64,000 bases of DNA from Pontibacter oryzae. Lineage in GTDB: Bacteria > Bacteroidota > Bacteroidia > Cytophagales > Hymenobacteraceae. The notes below the pieces were generated by a model. That model worked only from the letters and a program-made list of their open reading frames with translations, did no database searches and was not told the DNA's origin. The stretch lies in the NCBI RefSeq assembly GCF_003576375.1, contig NZ_QWGE01000002.1:682001-746000 (forward strand), written 5' to 3'. Each line of letters starts with the position of its first letter. Within the stretch, counting starts at the first letter, position 1. Of the stretch, positions 32,535 to 42,552 are shown one piece after another. A program made the translations under genes and the position numbers.

Positions 32535-33032
32535 CTAGTGCGTAGGCTCCAGATTGTGGGTAAGCAGCACGCCCGTGGTGATATGGATATCCTGCCAGCT
32601 CTCAAGGTTAAGCACAATAGCTACTGCCTTGCCTGGGTCTAGGTAACCGAGATGGTGCTGCTGCGTTAATTCACGGGCAAGGCGGGTAATGCCTGGATTG
32701 TGCGCCACCAGAAGCACCTGCTTTACCTCACGGGGTAACTCGCCAAGGCTTTTTATCAGCTGTGTTTCGCGGGCGTTATAGAGGTCAGGGTTGTAAGAGA
32801 TTTTTGCCTCGTCGAAGTATAAACGGCTGGCAATTATACGGGCTGTAGCGTTGGCGCGCACGGCAGGGCTGGCCAACAACGCGTCCAGCTTCAAAAATTT
32901 TTCGCGCATCCATTTACCAGTGCTGCGGGCTTGTTGCTGGCCTGCTGGCGTCAGTTCCCGCTCAAAGTCGGGTTGCAGCGCATAAGGGTCATGGGTCTCG
33001 GCGTGGCGGCAGAGGAGTACAATTCTTTGCAT
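32535..33032 (-). CDS. SixA-like phosphohistidine phosphatase
   Basis: A 165-residue histidine phosphatase. The catalytic motif is CRHAET (His9) with the second His in VAHNPGITRLA. It resembles SixA, which removes phosphate from HPt domains. Regulation of the nearby CheA HPt is conceivable but the gene stands apart by 101 bases. Other substrates in this broad superfamily cannot be excluded. Confidence 0.88.
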   Translation of the reverse strand: MQRIVLLCRHAETHDPYALQPDFERELTPAGQQQARSTGKWMREKFLKLDALLASPAVRANATARIIASRLYFDEAKISYNPDLYNARETQLIKSLGELPREVKQVLLVAHNPGITRLARELTQQHHLGYLDPGKAVAIVLNLESWQDIHITTGVLLTHNLEPTH

Positions 33033-33195
33033 AAAGTCTTAAACTGACCGTATAGTTATAGGACTAATCTGCCGGGTAACGACAGTATTTTTATATGGTA
33101 TTAAACCTATGTTATACGGATGGGGTTGTAATTGTTGAAAAAAAAATTTGAACTTTGGGCAAATTTTGGCCTGATTCGCCTTGTAAATATAAAGG

Positions 33196-35625
33196 ATGAT
33201 AAAAAACTTAGTCATAGTAGAGTCGCCTGCAAAGGCAAAAACTATTGAGGGATATTTAGGGAAAGACTTTGTTGTGAAGTCTAGCTTCGGCCATGTGCGC
33301 GACTTGCCTAAAGACAATAACGCCATTGACATTGCGCATGGCTTTAAGCCAACGTATGTGGTGTCGAGCGATAAGCGCGAAGTGGTTTCGCAGCTGCGCA
33401 AGCTTGCCAAAGAGGCTGAGGTTGTGTGGCTTGCATCGGATGATGACCGCGAGGGAGAAGCCATTTCGTGGCACCTGACAGAGGCCCTGAACCTGAACGA
33501 CTCCAAGACACGCCGCATTGTTTTCCGGGAAATCACCAAAAACGCCATACTTAACGCCATCAATTCCCCACGGGGCATTGATATGGATTTGGTAAATGCA
33601 CAGCAGGCACGCCGTATTCTGGACCGCCTGGTGGGTTTTGAATTATCTCCAGTGCTCTGGAAAAAAATTAAAACCGGGCTTTCGGCTGGCCGCGTGCAGT
33701 CTGTGGCTGTGCGTTTGGTAGTGGAGCGCGAGCGCGAGATCGAGCGTTTCAAGGCTGAGGCATCATTCCGGATCACGGCTTCTTTTGATGTGCAGGGCCG
33801 TACCCTGGAAGCGGAATTGCCACAAAAGTTTAAAACTGAAGAAGAGGCACATGCGTTTCTGCAGCAGTGCGTTGGAGCAGATTATAAAATCGAGAACCTG
33901 GAGAAAAAACCGCTGAAACGCAGCCCGGCGCCTCCATTTACAACCTCTACCCTGCAGCAGGAAGCTAGCCGTAAGCTATACTTCTCGGTGGCCCAGACCA
34001 TGACCATCGCGCAGCGCTTGTACGAATCTGGTAAGATCTCCTACATGCGTACCGACTCCTTGAACCTTTCGGATGAGGCTGTGCAGGGCGCCACACGCGA
34101 GATTCAACGCTCATTTGGGGAGAACTTCGTGAAAACACGCCGCTTCAAAACAAAGTCAGCCTCTGCACAGGAAGCGCACGAGGCCATTCGGCCTACTGAT
34201 TTCTCGCAGATGGTGGCCAGCTCCGACCGCAACGAGCAGCGCCTTTACGAACTGATCTGGAAACGGGCGATTGCCTCGCAGATGGCCGACGCTGAAATAG
34301 AGAAGACAACCGTTACGATCGGTATCTCCACCCAACCAGACCAGAAACTACAGGCAACCGGCGAGGTCATAAAATTTGAAGGCTTCCTGAAAGTGTACAT
34401 CGAGTCTAAGGACGATGATGAGGCCGACGAAGATGTAAAAGGCATGTTGCCGCCATTAACCATTGGCCAAGCCATAGACCTGCGCCAGATGCTGGCCACG
34501 CAGCGTTATAGCCGCCCTGCCGCCCGTTATACAGAAGCCAGCCTTGTAAAGAAACTGGAAGAAATGGGTATCGGTCGTCCGTCTACCTATGCGCCTACCA
34601 TCTCTACCATCCAAAAGCGAGGTTACGTGGAGAAAGATACCCGCGAAGGGAAAGAACGCAACTACCAAGTGCTTACCCTGAAAGGCAGTGATATTACTAC
34701 CCAAACTAAAACCGAGATTACAGGTGCCGAGAAAGCAAAGCTTTTCCCGACAGATACGGCCATGGTAGTGAATGACTTCTTAGTAGAGCATTTCCCTAAC
34801 GTGATCGATTACTCGTTTACTGCCCGTGTAGAGGCTGAGTTTGACGAGATCGCCCACGGCCAGAAAGAATGGGAAAACATGCTAGACCAGTTCTATAAGA
34901 AATTCCATGAGCGCATCGAGTCCAGCGAAAGTATATCCAGGGCTGATGTGTCGGGTGCGCGCGAACTGGGCACAGACCCGGTTACCGGCAAAACCATACT
35001 TGCCAAGCTTGGCCGCTACGGCCCTTACGTGCAGCTGGGCGAGGAAAACGAGGAAACCGGCGAAAAGCCAGTGTATGCTAGCCTTCGCAAAGGCCAGTTT
35101 ATAGAAAGCCTTGCGCTGGAAGATGCCCTGGAGCTGTTTAAGCTGCCACGCATTGTGGGCACCTTCGAGGACAAGGACATGACTGCCGCCATCGGCAGGT
35201 TTGGCCCATACATCCGCCACGACAGCAAGTTCTTCTCGCTGCCTAAAACACTGGACCCAATGAAGGTGACGGCAGAGGAAGCTATTGAGTTGATACAGGC
35301 CAAACGCAAAGCCGATGCTGAGAAGCTGATCAAAACATTCCCAGAAAACCCGGACATCCAGGTGCTGAACGGGCGCTATGGCCCATACATTGTGGCTGGC
35401 AAAAAGAACGTGAAGATTCCGAAAGACAAGGAGCCAAGCGAGCTGACGCTGGAAGAATGCATTGCCCTGGCTGATGCCACACCGGAGAAGAAAGGCCGCG
35501 GTGGTTTCAAGAAAAAGGCAGATGCCGACAAGCCTGCCGCCGAAAAGAAAAAAACGACAAAGGCAAAGGCTAGTACCACTAAAAAGGCGGCGGCTAAAAA
35601 ACCGGCAGCCAAAAAGAAAGCCTAA
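33196..35625 (+). CDS. topA: DNA topoisomerase I
   Basis: An 809-residue type IA topoisomerase that relaxes negative supercoils. The TOPRIM domain has VIVESPAKAKTIEGYLG near the N-terminus and ASDDDREGEAISWHL. The active-site Tyr lies in KISYMRTDSLNLS (about residue 280). The C-terminus has repeated topoisomerase C domains with GRYGPYVQLG, GRFGPYIRH and GRYGPYIVAGK instead of zinc fingers. It ends in a Lys/Ala-rich tail of about 45 residues that should bind DNA or RNA. The ATG is preceded by AAAGG. A terminator follows. Confidence 0.97.
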   Translation: MIKNLVIVESPAKAKTIEGYLGKDFVVKSSFGHVRDLPKDNNAIDIAHGFKPTYVVSSDKREVVSQLRKLAKEAEVVWLASDDDREGEAISWHLTEALNLNDSKTRRIVFREITKNAILNAINSPRGIDMDLVNAQQARRILDRLVGFELSPVLWKKIKTGLSAGRVQSVAVRLVVEREREIERFKAEASFRITASFDVQGRTLEAELPQKFKTEEEAHAFLQQCVGADYKIENLEKKPLKRSPAPPFTTSTLQQEASRKLYFSVAQTMTIAQRLYESGKISYMRTDSLNLSDEAVQGATREIQRSFGENFVKTRRFKTKSASAQEAHEAIRPTDFSQMVASSDRNEQRLYELIWKRAIASQMADAEIEKTTVTIGISTQPDQKLQATGEVIKFEGFLKVYIESKDDDEADEDVKGMLPPLTIGQAIDLRQMLATQRYSRPAARYTEASLVKKLEEMGIGRPSTYAPTISTIQKRGYVEKDTREGKERNYQVLTLKGSDITTQTKTEITGAEKAKLFPTDTAMVVNDFLVEHFPNVIDYSFTARVEAEFDEIAHGQKEWENMLDQFYKKFHERIESSESISRADVSGARELGTDPVTGKTILAKLGRYGPYVQLGEENEETGEKPVYASLRKGQFIESLALEDALELFKLPRIVGTFEDKDMTAAIGRFGPYIRHDSKFFSLPKTLDPMKVTAEEAIELIQAKRKADAEKLIKTFPENPDIQVLNGRYGPYIVAGKKNVKIPKDKEPSELTLEECIALADATPEKKGRGGFKKKADADKPAAEKKKTTKAKASTTKKAAAKKPAAKKKA

Positions 35626-35645
35626 CCCCAACGGTTACACTTCTA

Positions 35646-35679
35646 AAAAGTCCGCTCTCTGGCCAGGGAGCGGACTTTT
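35646..35679 (+). terminator. Terminator after topA
   Basis: AAAAGTCCGCTC pairs with GAGCGGACTTTT around a C/G-rich loop and leads into TTTTGCTTTTT. It lies 20 bases after the topA stop codon. Confidence 0.88.
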
Positions 35680-35812
35680 GCTTTTTATACTTTTCTGGTT
35701 TTATAGCTCTCGCATTTGACACTTTTAATCCTATATTTTCTTACTTACCCACTATACCAGCTTTCAGATTTTTTATCCAATTTAGTGGCCTGATATTTAA
35801 CATGTACCTTCT

Positions 35813-37381
35813 ATGAAGCAAACGTTACACAAGTGCATCTTGCTGCTCTTCGCCTTTATTCTATCCGCTTTAAACCTGCTCGCGCAAACTTGCCAGGTAA
35901 CAGCCACAGCGGCTCATACTAGCTTATGCGCAGGCGGCACCACAGCAATTACCGCAACGGCCTCTTTTGCAGCCACAGATTGGAAATGGTATAAAGAAGG
36001 CGAAGCAACGGTGCTAGGTACCTCGGCCAGCCTACAGGTAAGCGCTGCCGGCAAGTATAAAGTGGTAGTAACGGGCTCGGATTGCAGTGCTGTTACCTCC
36101 AATACCGTTGACATTGTGGAAGCCACTATTCCTGCAATGAGCGTTGTTAGCGGCCCCACTAGTTTCTGTGCGGCAGGCCAGGAAGTTGCCTATAGTATAA
36201 ACCTTGTAAGCGAGGCCAATAGCTATACTTGGTCTGTGCCGGCAGGTTGGGTTATTCTTTCTGGGCAGGGTACTGCCAGCATACTTGTGCGCGTGGGCAG
36301 TACTGGAAGCGTTTCCGTTGCTGCAGCAAACCAGTGTGGCCCCGGGGCTACTGCGGTTTTAGAGGTAAATGTGCAGCAGCCGATTGCTGCCCCGGCAGTG
36401 CTTGGCAACAAGGTTTGCGCCGGCGAGTCTGCTTTTTTACAGATAAGCAACCCGCAGCAGCACCTGACTTATACCTGGTACAGCAGCAATACCAGCAGCA
36501 CCCCGCTTGCCACAGGCGCTACCTTTAACACCCCTCCCCTGCTAGGCGCCACTACTTATTATGTGGCAGCCACTAACACGACTTCTGGCTGCGCCAGTGC
36601 ACGCACAGCTTTCACCGCTGATGTTACGCCTGCCATTTCAAACAACTTCATCGCGGAAAACCAGAGCCTATGCCTGGGGCAGCTGCCTGCCCCTTTAACC
36701 AGCGGACTTCCTACAGGGGGAGAAGGCATCTATAACTATCAATGGCAGACAAGCACCGATGGCCTGCAGTTTATGCCTGTGCCAGGCGCTAATACAATTA
36801 TTTTCAACCCTGGTCCGCTTCAGCAAACCACGTGGTTTAGAAGAGTGGTAACGTCTGGCAGTTGCCAGAGCGTAAGCAATAGCGTAAAGGTAACGGTGTA
36901 TCCGGTGCCTGCTCGGCCAACAATCACTTTCAGTGACTCCACCCTCACTGCAAGTATAACCGAGGCAAGCTACGAATGGCTAAAGGATGGCCTGGCACTA
37001 CACGCCACTACGCAGCGCATTACGGTAAAAGAATCCGGGTATTACCAAGTGCGTGTAAAAAATACTGCGGGCTGCGCCTCTGCGGTTTCCGATTCGCTGT
37101 ACGTAGAACTGCAACCTGTTTCAGATGACCAGAACGCGCCCGTAAGCTTCTACCCCAACCCGTCGCTGGACAGCAAGATAACCCTTACCGTGAAACAGCC
37201 GCTGCACAACGTGCAACTGTCGGTGCTTAACACCTCGGGCACTGCTATGTATAGCATCAAGCTGCCGAAATGGAAAGACGCGCTGGAGGTAAACCTGGAG
37301 CACCTGCCGCAGGGCTTATACTTTGTCTACATCATTTCTGATGAACTGCGCTCGACGCAACGCCTCATGCTCCGGCACTAA
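35813..37381 (+). CDS. Secreted Ig/PKD-like protein with T9SS type A sorting domain
   Basis: A 522-residue secreted protein with a Sec signal (residues 1-25, ending LLAQ). Several Ig- or PKD-like repeats follow with spaced cysteines, such as CAGGTTAITATA, TYTWYSSN and SYTWSVPAGW. The C-terminal 80 residues are a type A sorting domain: FYPNPSLDSKITLTV, then LSVLNTSGTAMYSIKLP and LPQGLYFVYI. Export would be by the type IX system, of which the plug protein is encoded at 4.6 kb. Possible adhesin or surface protein; no enzyme domain is seen. Confidence 0.92.
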   Translation: MKQTLHKCILLLFAFILSALNLLAQTCQVTATAAHTSLCAGGTTAITATASFAATDWKWYKEGEATVLGTSASLQVSAAGKYKVVVTGSDCSAVTSNTVDIVEATIPAMSVVSGPTSFCAAGQEVAYSINLVSEANSYTWSVPAGWVILSGQGTASILVRVGSTGSVSVAAANQCGPGATAVLEVNVQQPIAAPAVLGNKVCAGESAFLQISNPQQHLTYTWYSSNTSSTPLATGATFNTPPLLGATTYYVAATNTTSGCASARTAFTADVTPAISNNFIAENQSLCLGQLPAPLTSGLPTGGEGIYNYQWQTSTDGLQFMPVPGANTIIFNPGPLQQTTWFRRVVTSGSCQSVSNSVKVTVYPVPARPTITFSDSTLTASITEASYEWLKDGLALHATTQRITVKESGYYQVRVKNTAGCASAVSDSLYVELQPVSDDQNAPVSFYPNPSLDSKITLTVKQPLHNVQLSVLNTSGTAMYSIKLPKWKDALEVNLEHLPQGLYFVYIISDELRSTQRLMLRH

Positions 37382-37396
37382 GTATAACCTTATACT
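37381..37396. repeat. Inverted pair of the AGTATAA word
   Basis: AGTATAA (37381-37387) and TTATACT (37390-37396) face each other across two bases at the stop codon of the T9SS gene. Confidence 0.7.
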
Positions 37397-37403
37397 CAAA
37401 CGC

Positions 37404-37446
37404 ATCCCCAGCCACCGCACAAGTTGCCGGCAGCTGGGGATTTTTC
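37404..37446. terminator. Terminator between T9SS cargo gene and umuC
   Basis: ATCCCCAGC (37404-37412) pairs with GCTGGGGAT (37433-37441), with an inner CCG/CGG pair, and is followed by five T. Confidence 0.75.
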
Positions 37447-37513
37447 ATACTTATACTTTTGCTGATACTCGCTAAAAACCTGCTATACTTCCCGTTCTTG
37501 CTCATGCAAAAGC

Positions 37514-38797
37514 TTAGCGGGTTACCCGAAGCAGGCCATCCATGGAGGTAGTATAGCAGGCCGATGTGTGTTCCTCGCGCAGCATCCAGACGGCATCTTT
37601 TTCTCCCTGTACTGCATACTTTACCGTATGGTGCCCGAAGCGCTGCCGCAGTGCATCCAGGGTGTGCATTAGTTGGTTTTCTTTGGCCGGATTTACGCGC
37701 TCAAACAAATCCAGCTGCACCTCGGCAACCGGCACCAGGTCGTTAAGTATGATGCCGACCTTTACGTAGCGCTTGCCGGGCCGGTACATTTGCCGGAGCA
37801 GATGCAAGGCGTGGCGCAGCAGGTCTAGCTCGTTGTGCGTAGCGCGTGGCAAGGGCATGCTGCGGCTGTTATAGTATGCTGGCTCCGTGGTTGAGAAGCG
37901 GTTGGTCATCAGGAACACGGTGAGGCTGGCCGCGCAGCTGTTTTGCCGGCGCAGTTTAGTGGCGCAACGCACGGTGTGTGTCGAGAGGGCTTCTTCTATA
38001 TCTTTCAACTCTGATAAAGGCTTGCCGAAAGAGCGCGAGGTGCAGATATTTTTCTTGGTGGGCGGCTCCAGTTCCAACTCCTGGCAGGGCTTACCGCGCA
38101 GCTCCAGCAAGGTGCGCAGGCCGGTGACGGCCATGTTCTTTTTAACCCAGCCCTCCGGCAGCTGGCGCATGTCCCAGGCGGTATGCACATCCAGTTCCTG
38201 TAGCCTTTTGGCATGCTGCCGTCCAATGCCCCATACATCGCCAATGCCTGTTTTCCGGAGTGCCTGCTCCGTTTCCGCTTCGTGCTGCAACACCAGCACA
38301 CCCTCCGAGCCCGGCCATTTTTTTGCCAGCTTGTTCGCTACTTTTGCCAACGTTTTGGTGCAGGCCACGCCCACCGATACGGGTATCCCTGTCCATTGCC
38401 GAACGGTTTTCCGTATCTGCACGCCGTATGCCTCCACTTCGTCCTCGCGCAGGTGGCTCAGGTCCAGGAAGCACTCGTCTATAGAGTAGATCTCCAAGTT
38501 GGGGGTGAACTGCGCCAGGGTGTTGGCCACGCGCCGCGACATGTCGCCGTAGAGTTCGTAGTTAGAGCTGAACACTTCCACGCCTTCCTTCCGCACCAGG
38601 TCTTTTACCTGAAAGTATGGCGTACCCATTTTAATGCCCAGCGCCTTGGCCTCATCAGACCGGGCAATTACGCAGCCATCGTTATTGCTGAGCACTACCA
38701 CGGGCCTGCCATTCAGCTCGGGCCGGAACACGCGCTCACACGACACATAAAAGCTGTTGCAGTCTACCAGGGCAAATCGTGTGGTTTTCATCGGCAT
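37514..38797 (-). CDS. umuC: UmuC, Y-family DNA polymerase V subunit
   Basis: A 427-residue error-prone polymerase for bypass of DNA lesions. Catalytic acidic residues lie in [16 protein letters not shown] (Asp12) and in [12 protein letters not shown]. The little-finger domain and the C-terminal DUF4113-like segment ([13 protein letters not shown]) complete the usual UmuC length. It follows umuD without a gap. Expression is expected after DNA damage; a palindrome upstream of umuD may be the operator. Confidence 0.96.
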   Translation of the reverse strand: MPMKTTRFALVDCNSFYVSCERVFRPELNGRPVVVLSNNDGCVIARSDEAKALGIKMGTPYFQVKDLVRKEGVEVFSSNYELYGDMSRRVANTLAQFTPNLEIYSIDECFLDLSHLREDEVEAYGVQIRKTVRQWTGIPVSVGVACTKTLAKVANKLAKKWPGSEGVLVLQHEAETEQALRKTGIGDVWGIGRQHAKRLQELDVHTAWDMRQLPEGWVKKNMAVTGLRTLLELRGKPCQELELEPPTKKNICTSRSFGKPLSELKDIEEALSTHTVRCATKLRRQNSCAASLTVFLMTNRFSTTEPAYYNSRSMPLPRATHNELDLLRHALHLLRQMYRPGKRYVKVGIILNDLVPVAEVQLDLFERVNPAKENQLMHTLDALRQRFGHHTVKYAVQGEKDAVWMLREEHTSACYTTSMDGLLRVTR

Positions 38798-39247
38798 TTA
38801 TACTTTCTTCACAACACCCACTACCACACCCCAAATCAGGCCCATGTCCGGGTCGTTTACTTTTATACTTTCATACTTTGGGTTTTCGGGCTCCAGGTAG
38901 GCACCGTCCGGTTTCAGCATCAGGCGCTTGATGGTAAACTCGCCAGCCACAAAGGCCAGCACAATGCGGCCGCTGCTCGCCTTCACGGAGCGGTCTATCA
39001 CCACCAAGTCGCCGGGCTCTATGTGCGCGCCAATCATGGAGTCGCCTTCTACGCGGGCCAGAAATGTGGAGGTTGGGTTTTGGGTGAGGTATGCGTTGAG
39101 GTCTATCGGGTCGGCGTGGTAATCTGTTGCCGGGCTCGGGAAGCCCGCACGTACCGCCGAGGCAAATAATAACAGCCGTTGTTCCGAAGCATGCTGCAGT
39201 TGCACCACATCCGGGTAAGGCTTCATAAGTATAACTTTTGCTTCCAT
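38798..39247 (-). CDS. umuD: UmuD, self-cleaving polymerase V subunit
   Basis: A 149-residue S24 peptidase. The cleavage pair is Ala34-Gly35 in VRAGFPSPA, and the catalytic Ser70 (EGDSM) and Lys107 (FTIKRL) are 37 residues apart. After damage it trims itself to UmuD' and activates UmuC, encoded directly downstream with no intervening bases. Confidence 0.95.
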   Translation of the reverse strand: MEAKVILMKPYPDVVQLQHASEQRLLLFASAVRAGFPSPATDYHADPIDLNAYLTQNPTSTFLARVEGDSMIGAHIEPGDLVVIDRSVKASSGRIVLAFVAGEFTIKRLMLKPDGAYLEPENPKYESIKVNDPDMGLIWGVVVGVVKKV

Positions 39248-39501
39248 GCTGCTAGTTTACGAATAATATTAGCAAAAGCTATATTTAAATACTAAATATT
39301 TTAGCAATTAAAAACTTATTGTCAGTCTTGTATCAACTATAATTCTTATGGGCAATAAAATTAAGAGCGTTCGCACATTTTTAACCTGCTCTATTACAAA
39401 ACCTTATACCTTTTCATGAATAAGTTTACAATCAAAGGTTACACACTAACCGATATATTTATATATTAGCAGGTCTAAATTTTTAAAAAAATACATTTTC
39501 T
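39248..39501. other. AT-rich divergent regulatory region of umuDC and a lipoprotein gene
   Basis: A gene-free 254-base stretch. It holds TAGC-AAAA-GCTA (39270-39281) and CTAAA-TAT-TTTAG (39292-39304), both inverted repeats close to the umuD start. The rest is AT-rich with no coding frame. Confidence 0.6.
39292..39304. promoter_or_regulatory. Candidate damage-response operator upstream of umuD
   Basis: CTAAA-N3-TTTAG lies 45 bases before the umuD ATG and has the same CTAAW-N3-WTTAG form as the palindrome at 13951 before the S24 regulator. Confidence 0.4.
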
Positions 39502-39915
39502 ATGAACAAACTTAGATTCTTACCTCTGCTACTGCTTTGCTTTTTCGTCATCACGCTTACAAGCTGCGATAAGGATGAAAAAGATGACGTGTCTCCTAAT
39601 ATGTCGCTTATTACCGCAGGCACTTGGACGGGAAGTGCTATTTATATAGACGGTGAGAACATAACCAATGAGTTTGAGGAAGAAACGGGCTTAGATTTTG
39701 GCAGGTATACTTCCAAGTTTGAAAGAGATGGGACTTATACTGACACTTATGACGGAAGAGTTGTAGTGGAAGGCACTTGGGAATATGGCAATAACGAAAG
39801 GATAGTTATTTTTGAAAAAGGCACTACCAATAAATATGAGGTGGTAATATCAAAGCTTGATGAAGATGAATTCTTTTACCAGCAGTCAGGGATAGAGTAT
39901 AGGTTTAAGAGATAA
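39502..39915 (+). CDS. Lipocalin-like lipoprotein
   Basis: A 137-residue lipoprotein with a signal ending in the lipobox TLTSC (Cys23) and an acidic linker (DKDEKDD). The mature part shows GTWTGSAIY, FERDGTYTDTYDG, VVEGTWEYGNNERIVIF and a final YRFKR strand, the pattern of Bacteroidota lipocalin-like domains. No ligand can be inferred. It has its own terminator and stands divergent to umuDC. Confidence 0.8.
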   Translation: MNKLRFLPLLLLCFFVITLTSCDKDEKDDVSPNMSLITAGTWTGSAIYIDGENITNEFEEETGLDFGRYTSKFERDGTYTDTYDGRVVVEGTWEYGNNERIVIFEKGTTNKYEVVISKLDEDEFFYQQSGIEYRFKR

Positions 39916-39942
39916 ACCATCTTGAAGTGCACAACCCCAGAA

Positions 39943-39980
39943 AACAGAAAAGGCTCCTTTGCAGGAGCCTTTTCTGTTAT
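39943..39980. terminator. Bidirectional terminator between lipoprotein and mutS2
   Basis: A perfect 16-base inverted repeat, AACAGAAAAGGCTCCT with its complement, has a 4-base loop. It serves both convergent genes. Confidence 0.9.
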
Positions 39981-39991
39981 AGTATAAATAC

Positions 39992-42388
39992 TTACTTCAG
40001 CACGGCTAACGTAGCGCCATCGCCGCCGCGCTCTTCGGCTTCGTTGCCTACGCTGGCTACCTCGCGCACCGAGTACAGGTAATCGCGGACTACCTGCCGC
40101 AGCACGCCGTTTCCGCGGCCATGTATGATCTTGATCTCCGGGATGCCCAGCATCAGCGCCTCATCGGTAAAGTTCATCACCTTGGTTAGCGCGTCTTCGG
40201 CATACTCTCCCCGAATATCCAGTGTGCTCGTGAAATCAGACATGCGCTGGGTCATGTTCATGCCACGGCTAAAGCCGCCAGCATTCTCCATCTTAGACTT
40301 CTTCGGCTTCTGCGACACCTGGCCCTCAATGCGCTCCAGGTTATCTACCTTCACGATGGTTTTCAGGCCTCCGAAAAGTACTTCTGCCGTTTTGCCTTTT
40401 ATACTTACCACCTGCCCTACGGAGTCCTGTCCAATCAGCGCCACATTATCGCCGGGCTTTACGCTTCCGTTGGCGATGCGCTTGTGGGCAGGGCGCGGCT
40501 CGTCTTTGCGCACTTCCTGGGCAAAGGTTTCCAGGTCGCGGCGGGCCTCTTTGGTTTTCTCTTTCTCGGCCTGGCTCTGCTTGATCTGTTGGATGGTAGC
40601 TTCAATTTTCTGATTCGCATCCTTCAAGAGCAGCTTGGCTTTACCCTTGGCTTCGCGCATCACGTCCTGCTTGCTTTCCTCCAGGAAGTTGCGCAGGTCG
40701 CCATACTCCTTCACAGATTTGGTAAGCTTTTGTTCCAGTTTGCTGGCTTCGCGCACCTTCTTTTCCAGCTCCTGCTTTTCGGTTTCCAGCTCTTCCAGCA
40801 GGCGGTCGTAGCGGATCTTGTCCTTACCTACCAGCTTGCTGGCCCTGTCGATGATGTGCTTGGGCAAACCGATTTTCTGGGCAATCTCGATGGCGAACGA
40901 TGAGCCCGGCTTACCAATCTCCAACTGGTACAGCGGCTGCAAATGCTTGTGGTCGTAACGCATGGCACCGTTCACGATGCCCGGTGTGCGCTCGGCATAG
41001 TTTTTCAGGTTGGTATAGTGCGTGGTAATCACACCGTACACGCTGCTCTCGTTCAGGTTTTGCAGCACGGCCTCAGCTATGGCGCCACCCAGCACCGGCT
41101 CAGTACCTGTACCAAACTCATCTATCAGTACCAGGCTGCGCTTGTCGGCCACCGTCACAAACTTTTTCATGTTAGTCAGGTGCGAGCTATAGGTACTCAG
41201 GTCGTTCTCGATGGACTGCTCATCCCCGATATCAATAAAGATATCATGGAAAACACCCGCCTCCGAGTTATCTGCCGCCGGAATTAAAAGGCCGCATTGC
41301 AGCATGTACTGCACCAGCCCCACTGTTTTCAGGCTCACGGATTTACCACCGGCGTTTGGCCCCGAGATAAGGAGCAGGCGCTGATCGCGGTTAAGCTCCA
41401 GATCCATCGGCACTACGGGCTTGCCTGCCTGCTTGTGCGCCAAGTATAAAAGCGGGTGAAATGCCTGCTTCCAGTTAATCAGCGGATACTTGTGCAGCGT
41501 GGGCTTGGTAGACTCCACGCGGCGCGCAAACACAGCCTTTGCCCGGATAAAATCGAGCAGGCCGAGGTACTGGTACGCCTTGCGCAGTTCTGGTATGTGA
41601 TGGCGCAGGGTATTGGTAAGCCCAACCAAAATCCGGATCAGCTCGCGGTGATAGGCGTTCTCCAGGTCCTTGATGTCGTTGTTGAGTTCAAAGATAGACT
41701 CCGGCTCGATATAAACCGTCTGCCCCGTGTTCGACTCATCGTGGATCAAACCTTTGATGCGGCGCTTATGCTCCGCGATAACAGGTATAACCAGGCGGCC
41801 ACCGCGTATGGTTGGCTCTACGTCAGAAGGTGTCCAGCCCTCATTTTTGGCGTGCCTGAGGATAGAGGAAATGGTTTTACGAAGGGCTGCCTGCTGCGCG
41901 ATCAGGTCGCGTTTGAGGCGCTGCAACTCCGGGGTGGCATCGTCGCGCACGGCGCCAGTATCGTCCACTACCTTATCCAGGGCGGCCAGCAGCGAGCGCT
42001 CCACGGCCACGTTGGCACCCAGTGCCTTCAGGGCCTCATACTTGCCTTCCTCAGATTCCGAGATAAAGCGCAGCGAGTCGCGGATGGTGCGCAACGACAT
42101 CTTGATCTCGAAGAACTGCACCACATCCAGGAAAGTACCTTCCAGGGCGGCCCGGTCCAGGTAAGCGGTAGGGTCGTAGTAGTGCTGCAGCGGAATTTCG
42201 GCATCCGACTCCAGCAGTTGTTTAAATTCTTCGGTTTGCTGCAACAGCCTTTCCAGCAGGTCGTGGCGGTTCAGGAATTGCATGCGGCTTACAAAGTGGC
42301 GGCCCAACGGGCTCAGGCAAAGCTCTGAGAGCATCTCGCGCACTTGTGCAAAGCCAATTTTTATTTCAAAGTTTTCTGGGTAGATCAA
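39992..42388 (-). CDS. mutS2: Endonuclease MutS2
   Basis: A 798-residue MutS2 with core and clamp domains, an ABC-type ATPase (Walker A ISGPNAGGKSVSLKTVG, Walker B VLIDEFGTGTEP) and a long coiled coil (about residues 515-625). It ends in a KOW-like segment and a C-terminal Smr nuclease domain (LDIRGEYAEDAL, IIHGRGNGVLRQ). Family roles include suppression of recombination and rescue of collided ribosomes. The start is TTG: an in-frame stop sits one codon before it and no ATG precedes the conserved IYPENFE N-terminus. Confidence 0.95.
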   Translation of the reverse strand: MIYPENFEIKIGFAQVREMLSELCLSPLGRHFVSRMQFLNRHDLLERLLQQTEEFKQLLESDAEIPLQHYYDPTAYLDRAALEGTFLDVVQFFEIKMSLRTIRDSLRFISESEEGKYEALKALGANVAVERSLLAALDKVVDDTGAVRDDATPELQRLKRDLIAQQAALRKTISSILRHAKNEGWTPSDVEPTIRGGRLVIPVIAEHKRRIKGLIHDESNTGQTVYIEPESIFELNNDIKDLENAYHRELIRILVGLTNTLRHHIPELRKAYQYLGLLDFIRAKAVFARRVESTKPTLHKYPLINWKQAFHPLLYLAHKQAGKPVVPMDLELNRDQRLLLISGPNAGGKSVSLKTVGLVQYMLQCGLLIPAADNSEAGVFHDIFIDIGDEQSIENDLSTYSSHLTNMKKFVTVADKRSLVLIDEFGTGTEPVLGGAIAEAVLQNLNESSVYGVITTHYTNLKNYAERTPGIVNGAMRYDHKHLQPLYQLEIGKPGSSFAIEIAQKIGLPKHIIDRASKLVGKDKIRYDRLLEELETEKQELEKKVREASKLEQKLTKSVKEYGDLRNFLEESKQDVMREAKGKAKLLLKDANQKIEATIQQIKQSQAEKEKTKEARRDLETFAQEVRKDEPRPAHKRIANGSVKPGDNVALIGQDSVGQVVSIKGKTAEVLFGGLKTIVKVDNLERIEGQVSQKPKKSKMENAGGFSRGMNMTQRMSDFTSTLDIRGEYAEDALTKVMNFTDEALMLGIPEIKIIHGRGNGVLRQVVRDYLYSVREVASVGNEAEERGGDGATLAVLK

Positions 42389-42409
42389 TTGTTATCTTTT
42401 AATTTACTG

Positions 42410-42417
42410 CAAAATTA
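42410..42417 (-). promoter_or_regulatory. -7 box (TAATTTTG) of mutS2
   Basis: CAAAATTA on the plus strand reads TAATTTTG toward mutS2, 22 bases before the start codon, and fits TAnnTTTG. Confidence 0.4.
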
Positions 42418-42552
42418 GCAATATCTATAACAAGTATACAGGCCTGTTTTGTTCGCTTAAAAACACATAAGATTCAACACGCAGGCCAACATAGAATTGG
42501 CGCATTTTCGCCACCTTGCTAATATTCTAACTTTTAAACCTTCTAACTTAAT

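Noticed and set aside
33039-33776. 245-codon frame on the minus strand over the start of topA
   Set aside because: TopA shows full TOPRIM motifs here; the opposite frame has no recognisable domain.
38213-39169. 318-codon plus-strand frame across umuC and umuD
   Set aside because: UmuC and UmuD keep all catalytic residues on the minus strand; the frame is a shadow.
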